Of a stretch of 8,403 nt of DNA, positions 1 through 5,677 are shown piece after piece. Source of the DNA: Sphingomicrobium sp. (GTDB lineage Bacteria; Pseudomonadota; Alphaproteobacteria; Sphingomonadales; Sphingomonadaceae); contig JASLBJ010000224.1 of NCBI GenBank assembly GCA_030146725.1, forward strand, positions 1 to 8,403, read 5' to 3'. The position numbers and the translations under genes are program-made. How positions within the stretch are numbered: position 1 is the first letter of the stretch; each line of letters starts with the position of its first letter. Under the pieces are notes generated by a model, which had not been told where the DNA came from, did not search any database, and saw only the letters and a program-made list of their open reading frames with translations.

Positions 1-399
1 GCCGAGCCTGGCGGCGGTGCGCTTGGCCTCGATCTTGTCGCCCATGGTGCGGATATGCTCGGGCTTGGGACCGACCCAGATGATGTTGTGGAGCTCGACG
101 ATCTCCGCGAACTGGGCGTTTTCCGAGAGGAAGCCGTAGCCGGGGTGGATCGCGTCGGCGTGGACGATCTCGGCCGCGGAGATGATGTTGGGGATGTTGA
201 GATAGGAGTCCGTCGCGCTCGGCGGCCCGATGCACACCGATTCGTCGGCGAGGCGGACGTGCATCGCGTCGGCATCCGCGGTCGAGTGCACCGCGACGGT
301 CTTGATGCCCATCTCGTGGCACGCGCGATGGATGCGCAGCGCGATCTCGCCGCGATTGGCGATCAGCAGCTTGTTGATCGGCCCCTTCTTGATCGGCAC
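1..399 (-). CDS. accC: Biotin carboxylase subunit of acetyl-CoA carboxylase, N-terminal 133 residues (partial)
   Basis: AccC carboxylates the biotin carried by AccB, using ATP and bicarbonate, in the first half-reaction of acetyl-CoA carboxylase (cytoplasm, fatty-acid synthesis). Only the N-terminal domain is visible; the ATP-grasp and C-terminal parts lie beyond the left edge. Clear family signatures are [12 protein letters not shown] (residues 11-22), [19 protein letters not shown] (about 35-53), [14 protein letters not shown] (about 84-97) and WVGP followed by TMGDK (about 108-122). The start is taken as GTG at 399, five bases after the accB stop. It gives about seven more residues before the conserved core than E. 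coli AccC has, and no ATG is placed better. The overlap-like spacing indicates translational coupling with accB. Family assignment is very secure; the exact start is less so. Confidence 0.95.
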   Translation of the reverse strand, partial: MPIKKGPINKLLIANRGEIALRIHRACHEMGIKTVAVHSTADADAMHVRLADESVCIGPPSATDSYLNIPNIISAAEIVHADAIHPGYGFLSENAQFAEIVELHNIIWVGPKPEHIRTMGDKIEAKRTAARLG

Positions 400-404
400 T
401 TGGG

Positions 405-935
405 TTAGCCGAGCACGATGAGCGGCTGGTCGTATTCGACCGGCTGCGCGTCGGAGACGAGGATGGCCTTCACCACTCCGCCGGCGGGAGCGATGATCGG
501 GTTCATCACCTTCATCGCCTCGACGATCAGCAGGGTGTCGCCGGCCTTGACCGCATCGCCGATTGTGATGAACGGCTTGCCGCCGGGCTCGGCCGACATG
601 AAGGCGGTTCCGACCATCGGCGACTTGACGCTTTCGCCGGAAATTGCGGCGGGTGCCTCGGGCTGAGCGGCAGCCGTGGTGCCTGTTGCCGGAGCCGGCG
701 CGTGAGTCGGCGTCGGATAGACGGGCAGGGGTGCGGGCGCGGCTGCGGGGGCAAGCTCGCGTTTGACCCGGATCTGGCGGTCGCCGTCGATGACCTCGAT
801 CTCGCTCAGCGTGTTGGCGGTGAGCAGCTCGGCGAGCTCGCGCACCAGCGCCGGGTCGATGCGCATCGCGCCGTTGCCCATTGCGCCGCCATTCGTGTGG
901 CCGGCGCCTTCGCCTGACCCTGCCGGTTCGGCCAT
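405..935 (-). CDS. accB: Biotin carboxyl carrier protein of acetyl-CoA carboxylase
   Basis: This is the biotin carrier of acetyl-CoA carboxylase, 176 residues with the chosen start. The N-terminal part (about 25-60) has the usual helix followed by a strand ending in RQIRVKRE. An Ala/Pro-rich flexible linker spans about 62-98. The biotinyl domain follows (about 101-176), with SPMVGT and the biotinylation motif EAMKVMNPI; the modified lysine is Lys142. The second residue after that lysine differs from the E. coli EAMKMMN form. Two ATG codons are adjacent, at 938 and 935. The one at 935 is preferred because AGGGGA (947-942) sits six bases upstream, against three for the other. The gene follows aroQ by 10 bases and precedes accC by 5, so the three are almost certainly cotranscribed. 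Longer upstream readings in this frame run into aroQ and are not supported. Confidence 0.95.
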   Translation of the reverse strand: MAEPAGSGEGAGHTNGGAMGNGAMRIDPALVRELAELLTANTLSEIEVIDGDRQIRVKRELAPAAAPAPLPVYPTPTHAPAPATGTTAAAQPEAPAAISGESVKSPMVGTAFMSAEPGGKPFITIGDAVKAGDTLLIVEAMKVMNPIIAPAGGVVKAILVSDAQPVEYDQPLIVLG

Positions 936-945
936 CATTGTTCCC

Positions 946-1416
946 CTACTGAATCTGGCCCGCGGCCTTGGCCGCGGTGCCCTTGCAGAGCTGGGCCGCG
1001 GCGTCCAGCGCCAGCACATAGCCCATGCTTCCGAACCCGACGATCGATCCGCGGGCGACCTGGGCGATCATGCTCTGGCGGCGGAAATGCTCGCGGGCGT
1101 GGATGTTGGACAGATGCACTTCGATCACCGGGATGGTCAGCGCGGAGACCGCGTCACGAATGGCGATCGAGGTGTGGCTGTAGCCGCCGGCGTTGATGAT
1201 CACCGCTGCCGCCTTGGCAAGCGCCTCGTGGAGCCAGTCGACCAGCACGCCTTCATGGTTGGACTGGCGGATGTCGAGGTCGAGCTTGTGCGCGCGCGCG
1301 CGCTTCTCGAGCATCGCGGAAATATCGGCGAGCGTCTGGCTGCCGTAGATCCGCGGCTCGCGCTGGCCGAGCAGGTTGAGGTTGGGCCCGTTGAGGACGA
1401 AGACAGTGTGCGCCAT
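946..1416 (-). CDS. aroQ: Type II 3-dehydroquinate dehydratase
   Basis: AroQ dehydrates 3-dehydroquinate to 3-dehydroshikimate in the shikimate pathway and acts as a cytoplasmic dodecamer. The 156-residue length is normal for the type II family. The protein opens with VFVLNGPNLNLLGQREP and contains SNHEG (52-56), INAGGYSHTS (74-83) and EVHLSNIHAREHFR (99-112). The residues known to be catalytic or ligand-binding in this family are present: Arg19, Tyr24, Asn75, His81, Asp88, Glu99, His101, Arg108 and Arg112. The ATG at 1416 is the only reasonable start, since a stop lies a short way upstream in frame with no other start codon between. No good ribosome binding site precedes it. It is the first gene of the aroQ-accB-accC operon, an order common in alphaproteobacteria. 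The stop is TAG at 948-946. Confidence 0.97.
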   Translation of the reverse strand: MAHTVFVLNGPNLNLLGQREPRIYGSQTLADISAMLEKRARAHKLDLDIRQSNHEGVLVDWLHEALAKAAAVIINAGGYSHTSIAIRDAVSALTIPVIEVHLSNIHAREHFRRQSMIAQVARGSIVGFGSMGYVLALDAAAQLCKGTAAKAAGQIQ

Positions 1417-1455
1417 TTGCGTGTTGGGCTGGACCTTCCTATCTCGGCTTTGTCA

Positions 1456-1674
1456 ATGACTCTCGACGGCAGCCTTTCGATCCAGGTCAACGGAGAAACC
1501 CGCCGGGTCAGCGGCGGGGTGACCGTCGCGCAGATGGTCAGCGAGCTTGGCCTCGACCCGCTGCGGGTTGCGGTCGAGCGCAATCTCGAGGTCGTGCCAC
1601 GGTCCCAGCTGGGCGAGGTGCAGGTCGAAGACGGCGACGATTACGAGATCGTCCATTTCGTTGGTGGAGGGTAG
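1456..1674 (+). CDS. thiS: Sulfur carrier protein ThiS
   Basis: ThiS is a small ubiquitin-like protein that carries sulfur as a C-terminal thiocarboxylate and delivers it to ThiG for thiazole synthesis in thiamine biosynthesis. The protein is 72 residues, within the family range. It begins with a beta-strand pattern [13 protein letters not shown], continues through [11 protein letters not shown] and [14 protein letters not shown], and ends in EIVHFVGGG; the obligatory C-terminal Gly-Gly is present. The ATG at 1456 is chosen. A TTG at 1450 is an in-frame alternative. No convincing ribosome binding site precedes either. The gene diverges from aroQ, 39 bases away, and is followed after four bases by thiG, which supports the assignment. 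Confidence 0.93.
   Translation: MTLDGSLSIQVNGETRRVSGGVTVAQMVSELGLDPLRVAVERNLEVVPRSQLGEVQVEDGDDYEIVHFVGGG
1666..1671 (+). promoter_or_regulatory. Ribosome binding site of thiG inside the end of thiS
   Basis: The sequence GGAGGG, seven bases before the thiG ATG at 1679, is a strong Shine-Dalgarno sequence. It lies within the terminal glycine codons of thiS, so the required C-terminal glycines of ThiS and the initiation signal of thiG use the same bases. This sets the thiG start and suggests translational coupling of the carrier and its synthase. Confidence 0.8.
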
Positions 1675-1678
1675 GCCC

Positions 1679-2470
1679 ATGAACGCGCATCAGCCGGTTG
1701 CGGCGGACAGCTGGACCGTCGCCGGCCGGACCTTCGGCTCGCGGCTGATCGTCGGCACCGGCAAGTACAAGAGCTTCGAAGAGAATGCGGCGGCGGTCGA
1801 GGCGGCGGGCGCCGAGATCGTCACGGTCGCGGTGCGGCGGGTCAATATCGCCGATCCCGGCAAGCCGATGCTGACTGATTTCATCGATCCCAAGCGGGTC
1901 ACGTATCTGCCCAACACCGCGGGCTGTTTCGACGCGGAAAGCGCGATCCGGACGCTTCGGCTGGCGCGCGAGGCCGGCGGGTGGAACCTGGTCAAGCTCG
2001 AGGTGCTTGGGGAAGCGAAGACGCTGTATCCCAACATGGTCGAGACACTTCGCGCCACCGAAGTGCTGGCGAAGGAGGGGTTCGAGCCGATGGTCTATTG
2101 CACCGACGATCCGATCGCGGCGAAGCAGCTCGAGGACGCCGGCGCGGTTGCGATCATGCCGCTTGGCGCACCGATCGGGTCGGGGCTCGGGCTGCAGAAC
2201 CTGGTCACCATCCGGCTGATCGTCGAGGGCGCCAAGGTGCCGGTGCTGGTCGATGCGGGCGTGGGCACGGCGAGCGATGCGGCCGAGGCGATGGAGCTTG
2301 GCTGCGACGGCGTGCTGATGAACACCGCGATCGCCGAGGCCAAGGAGCCGGTGATGATGGCTCGAGCGATGAAGCTTGGCGTGGAGGCGGGGCGGCTCGC
2401 CTACCTTGCCGGGCGGATGCAGAAGCGCCGCTATGCCGATCCGTCCAGCCCGCTTGCCGGGTTGATCTAG
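1679..2470 (+). CDS. thiG: Thiazole synthase
   Basis: ThiG condenses 1-deoxy-D-xylulose 5-phosphate, dehydroglycine and sulfur from ThiS thiocarboxylate into the thiazole phosphate moiety of thiamine (cytoplasm, TIM barrel). The 263-residue length is typical. Recognisable segments are [13 protein letters not shown] (21-33), AVRRVNI (51-57), [22 protein letters not shown] (77-98), [10 protein letters not shown] (103-112), where Lys106 is the residue expected to form the imine with the sugar phosphate, [12 protein letters not shown] and [29 protein letters not shown]. The C-terminus [10 protein letters not shown] is also typical. The start is fixed by a strong ribosome binding site seven bases upstream. 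It forms a two-gene operon with thiS. No other thiamine gene and no TPP riboswitch is visible in the window. Confidence 0.97.
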   Translation: MNAHQPVAADSWTVAGRTFGSRLIVGTGKYKSFEENAAAVEAAGAEIVTVAVRRVNIADPGKPMLTDFIDPKRVTYLPNTAGCFDAESAIRTLRLAREAGGWNLVKLEVLGEAKTLYPNMVETLRATEVLAKEGFEPMVYCTDDPIAAKQLEDAGAVAIMPLGAPIGSGLGLQNLVTIRLIVEGAKVPVLVDAGVGTASDAAEAMELGCDGVLMNTAIAEAKEPVMMARAMKLGVEAGRLAYLAGRMQKRRYADPSSPLAGLI

Positions 2471-2524
2471 CGCTCCCTTGGTACTGCTTGCCGGGTGGTT
2501 TCTGGTCGGGTCTACTCCCGGGCC

Positions 2525-3907
2525 ATGCCGATCCGTGTCCTCGCCCTCGTCCTGATTGCCTGCTTGCTGCCGTCCTGCGTCACCGCGTCGGCCAGCCGCA
2601 CCGCGGGGGCGCTGCGGGTCTCGGCCGACGGGCGGCACCTGGTCGAGGCGGACGGACGGCCATTCCTGTGGCTTGCGGATACCGCGTGGGAGCTGTTCCA
2701 CCGGCTCGATGCGGCAGAGGCGAGGCACTATCTGGACGATCGGCGGGCCAAGGGCTTCAACGTCGTCCAGGCTGTGATCCTGGCGGAGCTGGGCGGCCTG
2801 AGGGTGCCGAACGCTAACGGCGACCTGCCGCTCGATGGCGGCGATCCGCTGCGCCCCAACGAGGACTATTTCCGTCACGTCGATGCGGTGGTGGCGATGG
2901 CCGAGGCGCGGGGGATCACGATGGCCTTGCTCCCGACCTGGGGTGACAAGTTCAACCGGAAGTGGGGCGAGGGGCCGGAGATCTTCACCCCGGACAATGC
3001 GCGCGCGTTCGGGGGTTTTCTCGGGCGGCGCTACGCCGGGCGACGCGTGGTGTGGCTCCTCGGCGGCGATCGCAATCCGGAGACTCCGCTGCACCTGGAG
3101 ATCATCCGCGCAATGGCTGGCGGGATCGATGCAGCAACTGGCGGGCGGCAGCTGATGACCTACCACCCGCAGGGCGGGAGCAGCTCGGCGGAGTTCTTCG
3201 CGGCGGACCCGTGGATCGACTTCCACCTGTTCCAGTCGGGCCATGATCATCGCGACCTCGACAATGATCGCTGGACGGTCGCGGGGCGCCTGGTGAAGCC
3301 GGTGCGGCCGGTGATCGACGGCGAGCCGCGCTACGAGGATCATCCGATCGGCTTGTTCAGGCTTGGCGACAAGTGGGTGGACGAGCCGGGAAGCTGGTTC
3401 GGTGCCTTCGACGTCCGCCAGGCGGCGTGGTGGTCGATGCTCGCAGGCGCAGCGGGGCACACGTACGGCAATCACAATATCTGGCAGATGTGGCAGCCGG
3501 GGCGCGAGCCCGTGTCGCGGGCGCGGACGCATTGGCGAACCGCGCTCGATCAGGCGGGCGCGGCGCAGATGGGGATCATGCGGCGCTTTCTCGAGCGGCA
3601 CGGCTTCGGGACGTTGGAGCCGGCGCAGGAACTGCTCGCCGCCGCGGGCGAGGGAGCGGCGCGCCAGCGGGCCGCGCGCACGGGCGATGGCCGGACCGTG
3701 CTGGTCTATTCGCCGGTGGGCGCGGCGGTGCGGCTGAACCGCGGCACCTGGTCTGGAACGATGCGCCCCAAGTGGTTTGATCCCCGCAGCGGGAAGAGCC
3801 TGCGCCTCGAGGATCGCGACGCTGGGGCGCTCATGTTCGATCCTCCGGGCGAGCCGGCGCGCGGGAACGACTGGGTGCTGGTCCTGGAACGCCACGGCTC
3901 GCCCTGA
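2525..3907 (+). CDS. Predicted lipoprotein glycosidase, DUF4038/apiosidase-like (GH140-type)
   Basis: This 460-residue protein fits the DUF4038 (apiosidase-like, GH140) family, with a C-terminal domain of the Collagen_bind_2 type. It begins with a hydrophobic signal segment, VLALVLIACLLPSC, so Cys18 is a likely lipidation site, although Pro at -2 is atypical for a lipobox. The (beta/alpha)8-like part spans about 28-365, with GRPFLWLADTAWELFHRL (44-61), LPTWGDKFN (136-144), VVWLLGGDRN (175-184) and VIDGEPRYE (263-271). By comparison with characterised GH140, Asp182 and Glu267 are the likely acid/base and nucleophile pair. The C-terminal domain (about 385-457) has VLVYSPVG, KWFDPRSGK and DWVLVLE. 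The ATG at 2525 is chosen because the signal peptide starts there; a GTG at 2495 would add ten residues. No ribosome binding site is strong. No other pectin-degradation gene is nearby, so apiose specificity is only a guess. Confidence 0.85.
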   Translation: MPIRVLALVLIACLLPSCVTASASRTAGALRVSADGRHLVEADGRPFLWLADTAWELFHRLDAAEARHYLDDRRAKGFNVVQAVILAELGGLRVPNANGDLPLDGGDPLRPNEDYFRHVDAVVAMAEARGITMALLPTWGDKFNRKWGEGPEIFTPDNARAFGGFLGRRYAGRRVVWLLGGDRNPETPLHLEIIRAMAGGIDAATGGRQLMTYHPQGGSSSAEFFAADPWIDFHLFQSGHDHRDLDNDRWTVAGRLVKPVRPVIDGEPRYEDHPIGLFRLGDKWVDEPGSWFGAFDVRQAAWWSMLAGAAGHTYGNHNIWQMWQPGREPVSRARTHWRTALDQAGAAQMGIMRRFLERHGFGTLEPAQELLAAAGEGAARQRAARTGDGRTVLVYSPVGAAVRLNRGTWSGTMRPKWFDPRSGKSLRLEDRDAGALMFDPPGEPARGNDWVLVLERHGSP

Positions 3908-3962
3908 ATTTTTGGCGCGACTGCCGGAGGTCAGGACCCGGCCGCCATGCGCTTCGTTGCCG

Positions 3963-3977
3963 CCTCCAGGATGGAGG
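3963..3977 (+). promoter_or_regulatory. Hairpin enclosing the ribosome binding site of the esterase-like gene
   Basis: CCTCCA (3963-3968) and TGGAGG (3972-3977) are perfect inverted copies separated by three bases. The second arm contains GGAGG, the Shine-Dalgarno sequence seven bases before the ATG at 3985. In RNA the stem would hide the ribosome binding site. Another GGAGG at 3926-3930 could pair with the same CCTCC and free the site. The pairing is seen in the sequence; a regulatory role is inference. Confidence 0.45.
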
Positions 3978-3984
3978 ATGGACG

Positions 3985-5304
3985 ATGCTGGACACCGAGC
4001 TTGAGCTTTTGCCCGACCTGATCGCGCGCGCTGCGGAGCCGCTGCCGGGCCTCGACGATCCGGCGTTCGGAGCGATGTTCGACCGGTTCGGCGACGCTCG
4101 GGTGGTGCTGCTCGGCGAGGCGAGCCACGGGACCAGCGAATTTTATCGCGCGCGATCGGCGATCACCCAGCGGCTGATCGAGGAGCATGGCTTCACCATC
4201 GTTGCGGTCGAGGCCGACTGGCCCGATGCGGCGACGATCGATCGCCATGTGCGCCACCGCCAACCTCGTGAGGGCGAGGATGCGGCGTTCGAACGCTTCC
4301 CGACGTGGATGTGGCGCAATGCCGAGGTCAACGCCTTCGTGCGCTGGCTGCACGGCTATAACCAGGCGCATGACTATGAGGACATGGCCGGTTTCTACGG
4401 GCTCGACCTCTACAATCTGTCGAGCTCGATGCGGGCGGTGATCGACTTTCTCGACCAGGAAGACCCCGAGTCGGCGCGGCTGGCACGCCAGCGCTACGGT
4501 TGCCTGGAGCCGTGGGCGGACAATCCGGCCCAATACGGTGCAATCGCGATGAGCGAAGGCTATGCCCGCTGCGAGGTCGGAGTCGGGCAGATGCTGCGCG
4601 ATCTCAGTCAGCGCAACTTCGACTGCCTGGGGGAAGATTGCGACGAGTGGCTCGACGCGGCCGCCAATGCGCGGCTGGTGAAGAATGCCGAGGCTTACTA
4701 CCGCGTCATGTACCACGGCTCGGCCGAGAGCTGGAATCTGCGCGACACGCACATGTTCGAAACCCTGTGCCAGCTGCTCGAAGCCAAGGGGCGGCAAGCA
4801 AAGGCGGTGGTGTGGGCGCACAACAGCCACATCGGCAATGCGGCGCATACCGATATGGGAATGCAGCGCGGGGAGCTGAATATCGGGCAATTGTGCAAGG
4901 AGGCGTTCGGGGAGCAGGCGCGGCTGATCGGCATGGGCACGCACACGGGCACGGTCGCGGCGGCGGATGACTGGGACGAGCCGATGCAGATCAAGCGGGT
5001 GCGGCCGTCGCTGCCGGGCAGCCATGAGCGGATGAGCCACGACAGCGGGCTCGGGCGGTTCCTGCTCGACCTGCGCGAAGGGGCCGCCGACGAGGCGCTG
5101 ATCAACGCGCTTGGCGAGCCGCGGCTGGAGCGGTTCATCGGTGTGATCTACCGGCCGGAGACCGAGCGCTCCAGCCATTATTCGAGCGCCGTGCTCCCGC
5201 GGCAGTTCGACGCGTGGCTGTGGTTCGACGAGACGAGCGCGGTGACTGCGCTCCCCGGCAGGCAGCGGCCGGGCGCGGACGAGACCTTCCCTTCGGGCCT
5301 GTGA
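3985..5304 (+). CDS. Erythromycin esterase superfamily protein
   Basis: This 439-residue soluble protein belongs to the erythromycin esterase (EreA/EreB-like) superfamily, whose characterised members hydrolyse the macrolide lactone. Most chromosomal homologues have no known substrate. Residues matching the EreB active site in order and spacing are Glu45 and His48 in LLGEASHGTSEF (42-53), Arg57, Glu77 in VAVEADWPDA (74-83), and His279 and His282 in VVWAHNSHIGNA (275-286). Further family segments are WMWRNAEVNAFVRWL (108-122), FYGLDLYNL (137-145) and the central LVKNAEAYYRVMYH. No signal peptide is seen. The start at ATG 3985 is supported by GGAGG seven bases upstream, which lies in a hairpin. 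Some homologues are fused to or sit beside a phosphoribosyltransferase; none is visible here. Macrolide resistance should not be assumed. Confidence 0.88.
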   Translation: MLDTELELLPDLIARAAEPLPGLDDPAFGAMFDRFGDARVVLLGEASHGTSEFYRARSAITQRLIEEHGFTIVAVEADWPDAATIDRHVRHRQPREGEDAAFERFPTWMWRNAEVNAFVRWLHGYNQAHDYEDMAGFYGLDLYNLSSSMRAVIDFLDQEDPESARLARQRYGCLEPWADNPAQYGAIAMSEGYARCEVGVGQMLRDLSQRNFDCLGEDCDEWLDAAANARLVKNAEAYYRVMYHGSAESWNLRDTHMFETLCQLLEAKGRQAKAVVWAHNSHIGNAAHTDMGMQRGELNIGQLCKEAFGEQARLIGMGTHTGTVAAADDWDEPMQIKRVRPSLPGSHERMSHDSGLGRFLLDLREGAADEALINALGEPRLERFIGVIYRPETERSSHYSSAVLPRQFDAWLWFDETSAVTALPGRQRPGADETFPSGL

Positions 5305-5399
5305 CCGCGGGAGTGCAACCGGATCGGACGTAGTTGGCTGGGCGTATGGAAGGGTTGGTGGGGTACGCTTGGGTTCGCATCCTAGCAGTGGAGCAGCCA

Positions 5400-5609
5400 A
5401 TGTCGGTCGACCGTACACGCCTTTCGGGAAGCTTTGCCGAACCGCTCGACGACTTGCTCGGGCTGCTCGGGATTCCGTCGCACCAGATCATCGCGGCGGT
5501 TCGTCCGCACCATCCGATCGGCCAGATCGCGGGCATCGGGACGGGCAAGCCGGGTCACCTCGCGCGCGTGATCAACGACCGGCTGAGCGAAGGCGCGCTG
5601 ACCGGCTGA
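5400..5609 (+). CDS. Small unrecognised protein, 69 residues
   Basis: I do not recognise this protein. It is supported as a gene by GGAG (5390-5393) six bases before the ATG and by third codon positions that are roughly four-fifths G or C, as in neighbouring genes. It is also the only sensible filler between the esterase gene and the convergent ThDP enzyme gene. The product has no signal peptide or membrane segment. It has a possible amphipathic helix (EPLDDLLGLLG), a central RPHHPIGQIAGIGTGKPGH stretch rich in Gly, Pro and His, and a second helix-like segment HLARVINDRLSEG. The last residues, ALTG, come from a 23-base tandem duplication. Removing one copy would give the ending SEGVLI and a stop at 5627-5629 in the present coordinates. 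Its function is unknown. Confidence 0.6.
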   Translation: MSVDRTRLSGSFAEPLDDLLGLLGIPSHQIIAAVRPHHPIGQIAGIGTGKPGHLARVINDRLSEGALTG

Positions 5610-5623
5610 GCGAAGGCGTGCTG
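5578..5623. repeat. Tandem duplication of 23 bases
   Basis: Bases 5578-5600 and 5601-5623 are the same except at one position (C at 5596, T at 5619). Each copy begins ACCGGCTGAGCG and ends GCTG. Because 23 is not a multiple of three, the second copy shifts the frame and brings in the TGA at 5607-5609 that ends the small gene. The single difference shows the event is not brand new, or that it was followed by a substitution. Confidence 0.9.
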
Positions 5624-5644
5624 ATCTAGTTGCTGATCAGGCCC

Positions 5645-5677
5645 AAAAACGTCAGCCGCGCTGTCGAAGGCGGCTGA
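5645..5677 (-). terminator. Intrinsic terminator of the ThDP-enzyme gene
   Basis: On the minus strand, TCAGCCGC and GCGGCTGA (5677-5670 and 5659-5652) form an eight-base-pair stem with a ten-base loop. Two bases (CG) and then five T (5649-5645) follow. This is the pattern of a rho-independent terminator. The TGA stop of the gene lies in the second arm of the stem, so the hairpin begins inside the coding region. The plus strand has no T run after the stem, so termination should act only on the minus strand. Confidence 0.65.

Noticed and set aside
763..1455. Long upstream extension of the thiS frame to about 303 residues.
   Set aside because: The extension runs antisense through accB and aroQ. 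ThiS proteins are about 65-75 residues and the ATG at 1456 gives that length.
1417..1455. A TPP riboswitch before thiS.
   Set aside because: The gap is only 39 bases and contains none of the conserved THI-box sequence.
1538..3895. A 785-codon open frame on the minus strand opposite thiS, thiG and the glycosidase gene.
   Set aside because: Its product is a low-complexity mix rich in Arg, His, Pro and Asp with no recognisable domain, as expected for the antisense of GC-rich codons. The plus-strand genes carry full family motifs.
3947..4021. A 24-codon leader frame (MRFVAASRMEDG...) overlapping the esterase start.
   Set aside because: The nearest GGAGG is 16 bases from its ATG, too far for efficient initiation, and nothing in the peptide resembles a known stalling leader. 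It is kept only as part of the hairpin finding.
3985..5304. Calling the esterase-like gene a macrolide resistance determinant.
   Set aside because: Active-site residues are kept, but most chromosomal members of this superfamily have no shown macrolide activity and no mobile element or resistance gene is nearby.
3931..5418. A 495-codon open frame on the minus strand opposite the esterase-like gene.
   Set aside because: Same antisense composition artefact. The plus-strand product has a complete active-site pattern and a strong ribosome binding site.
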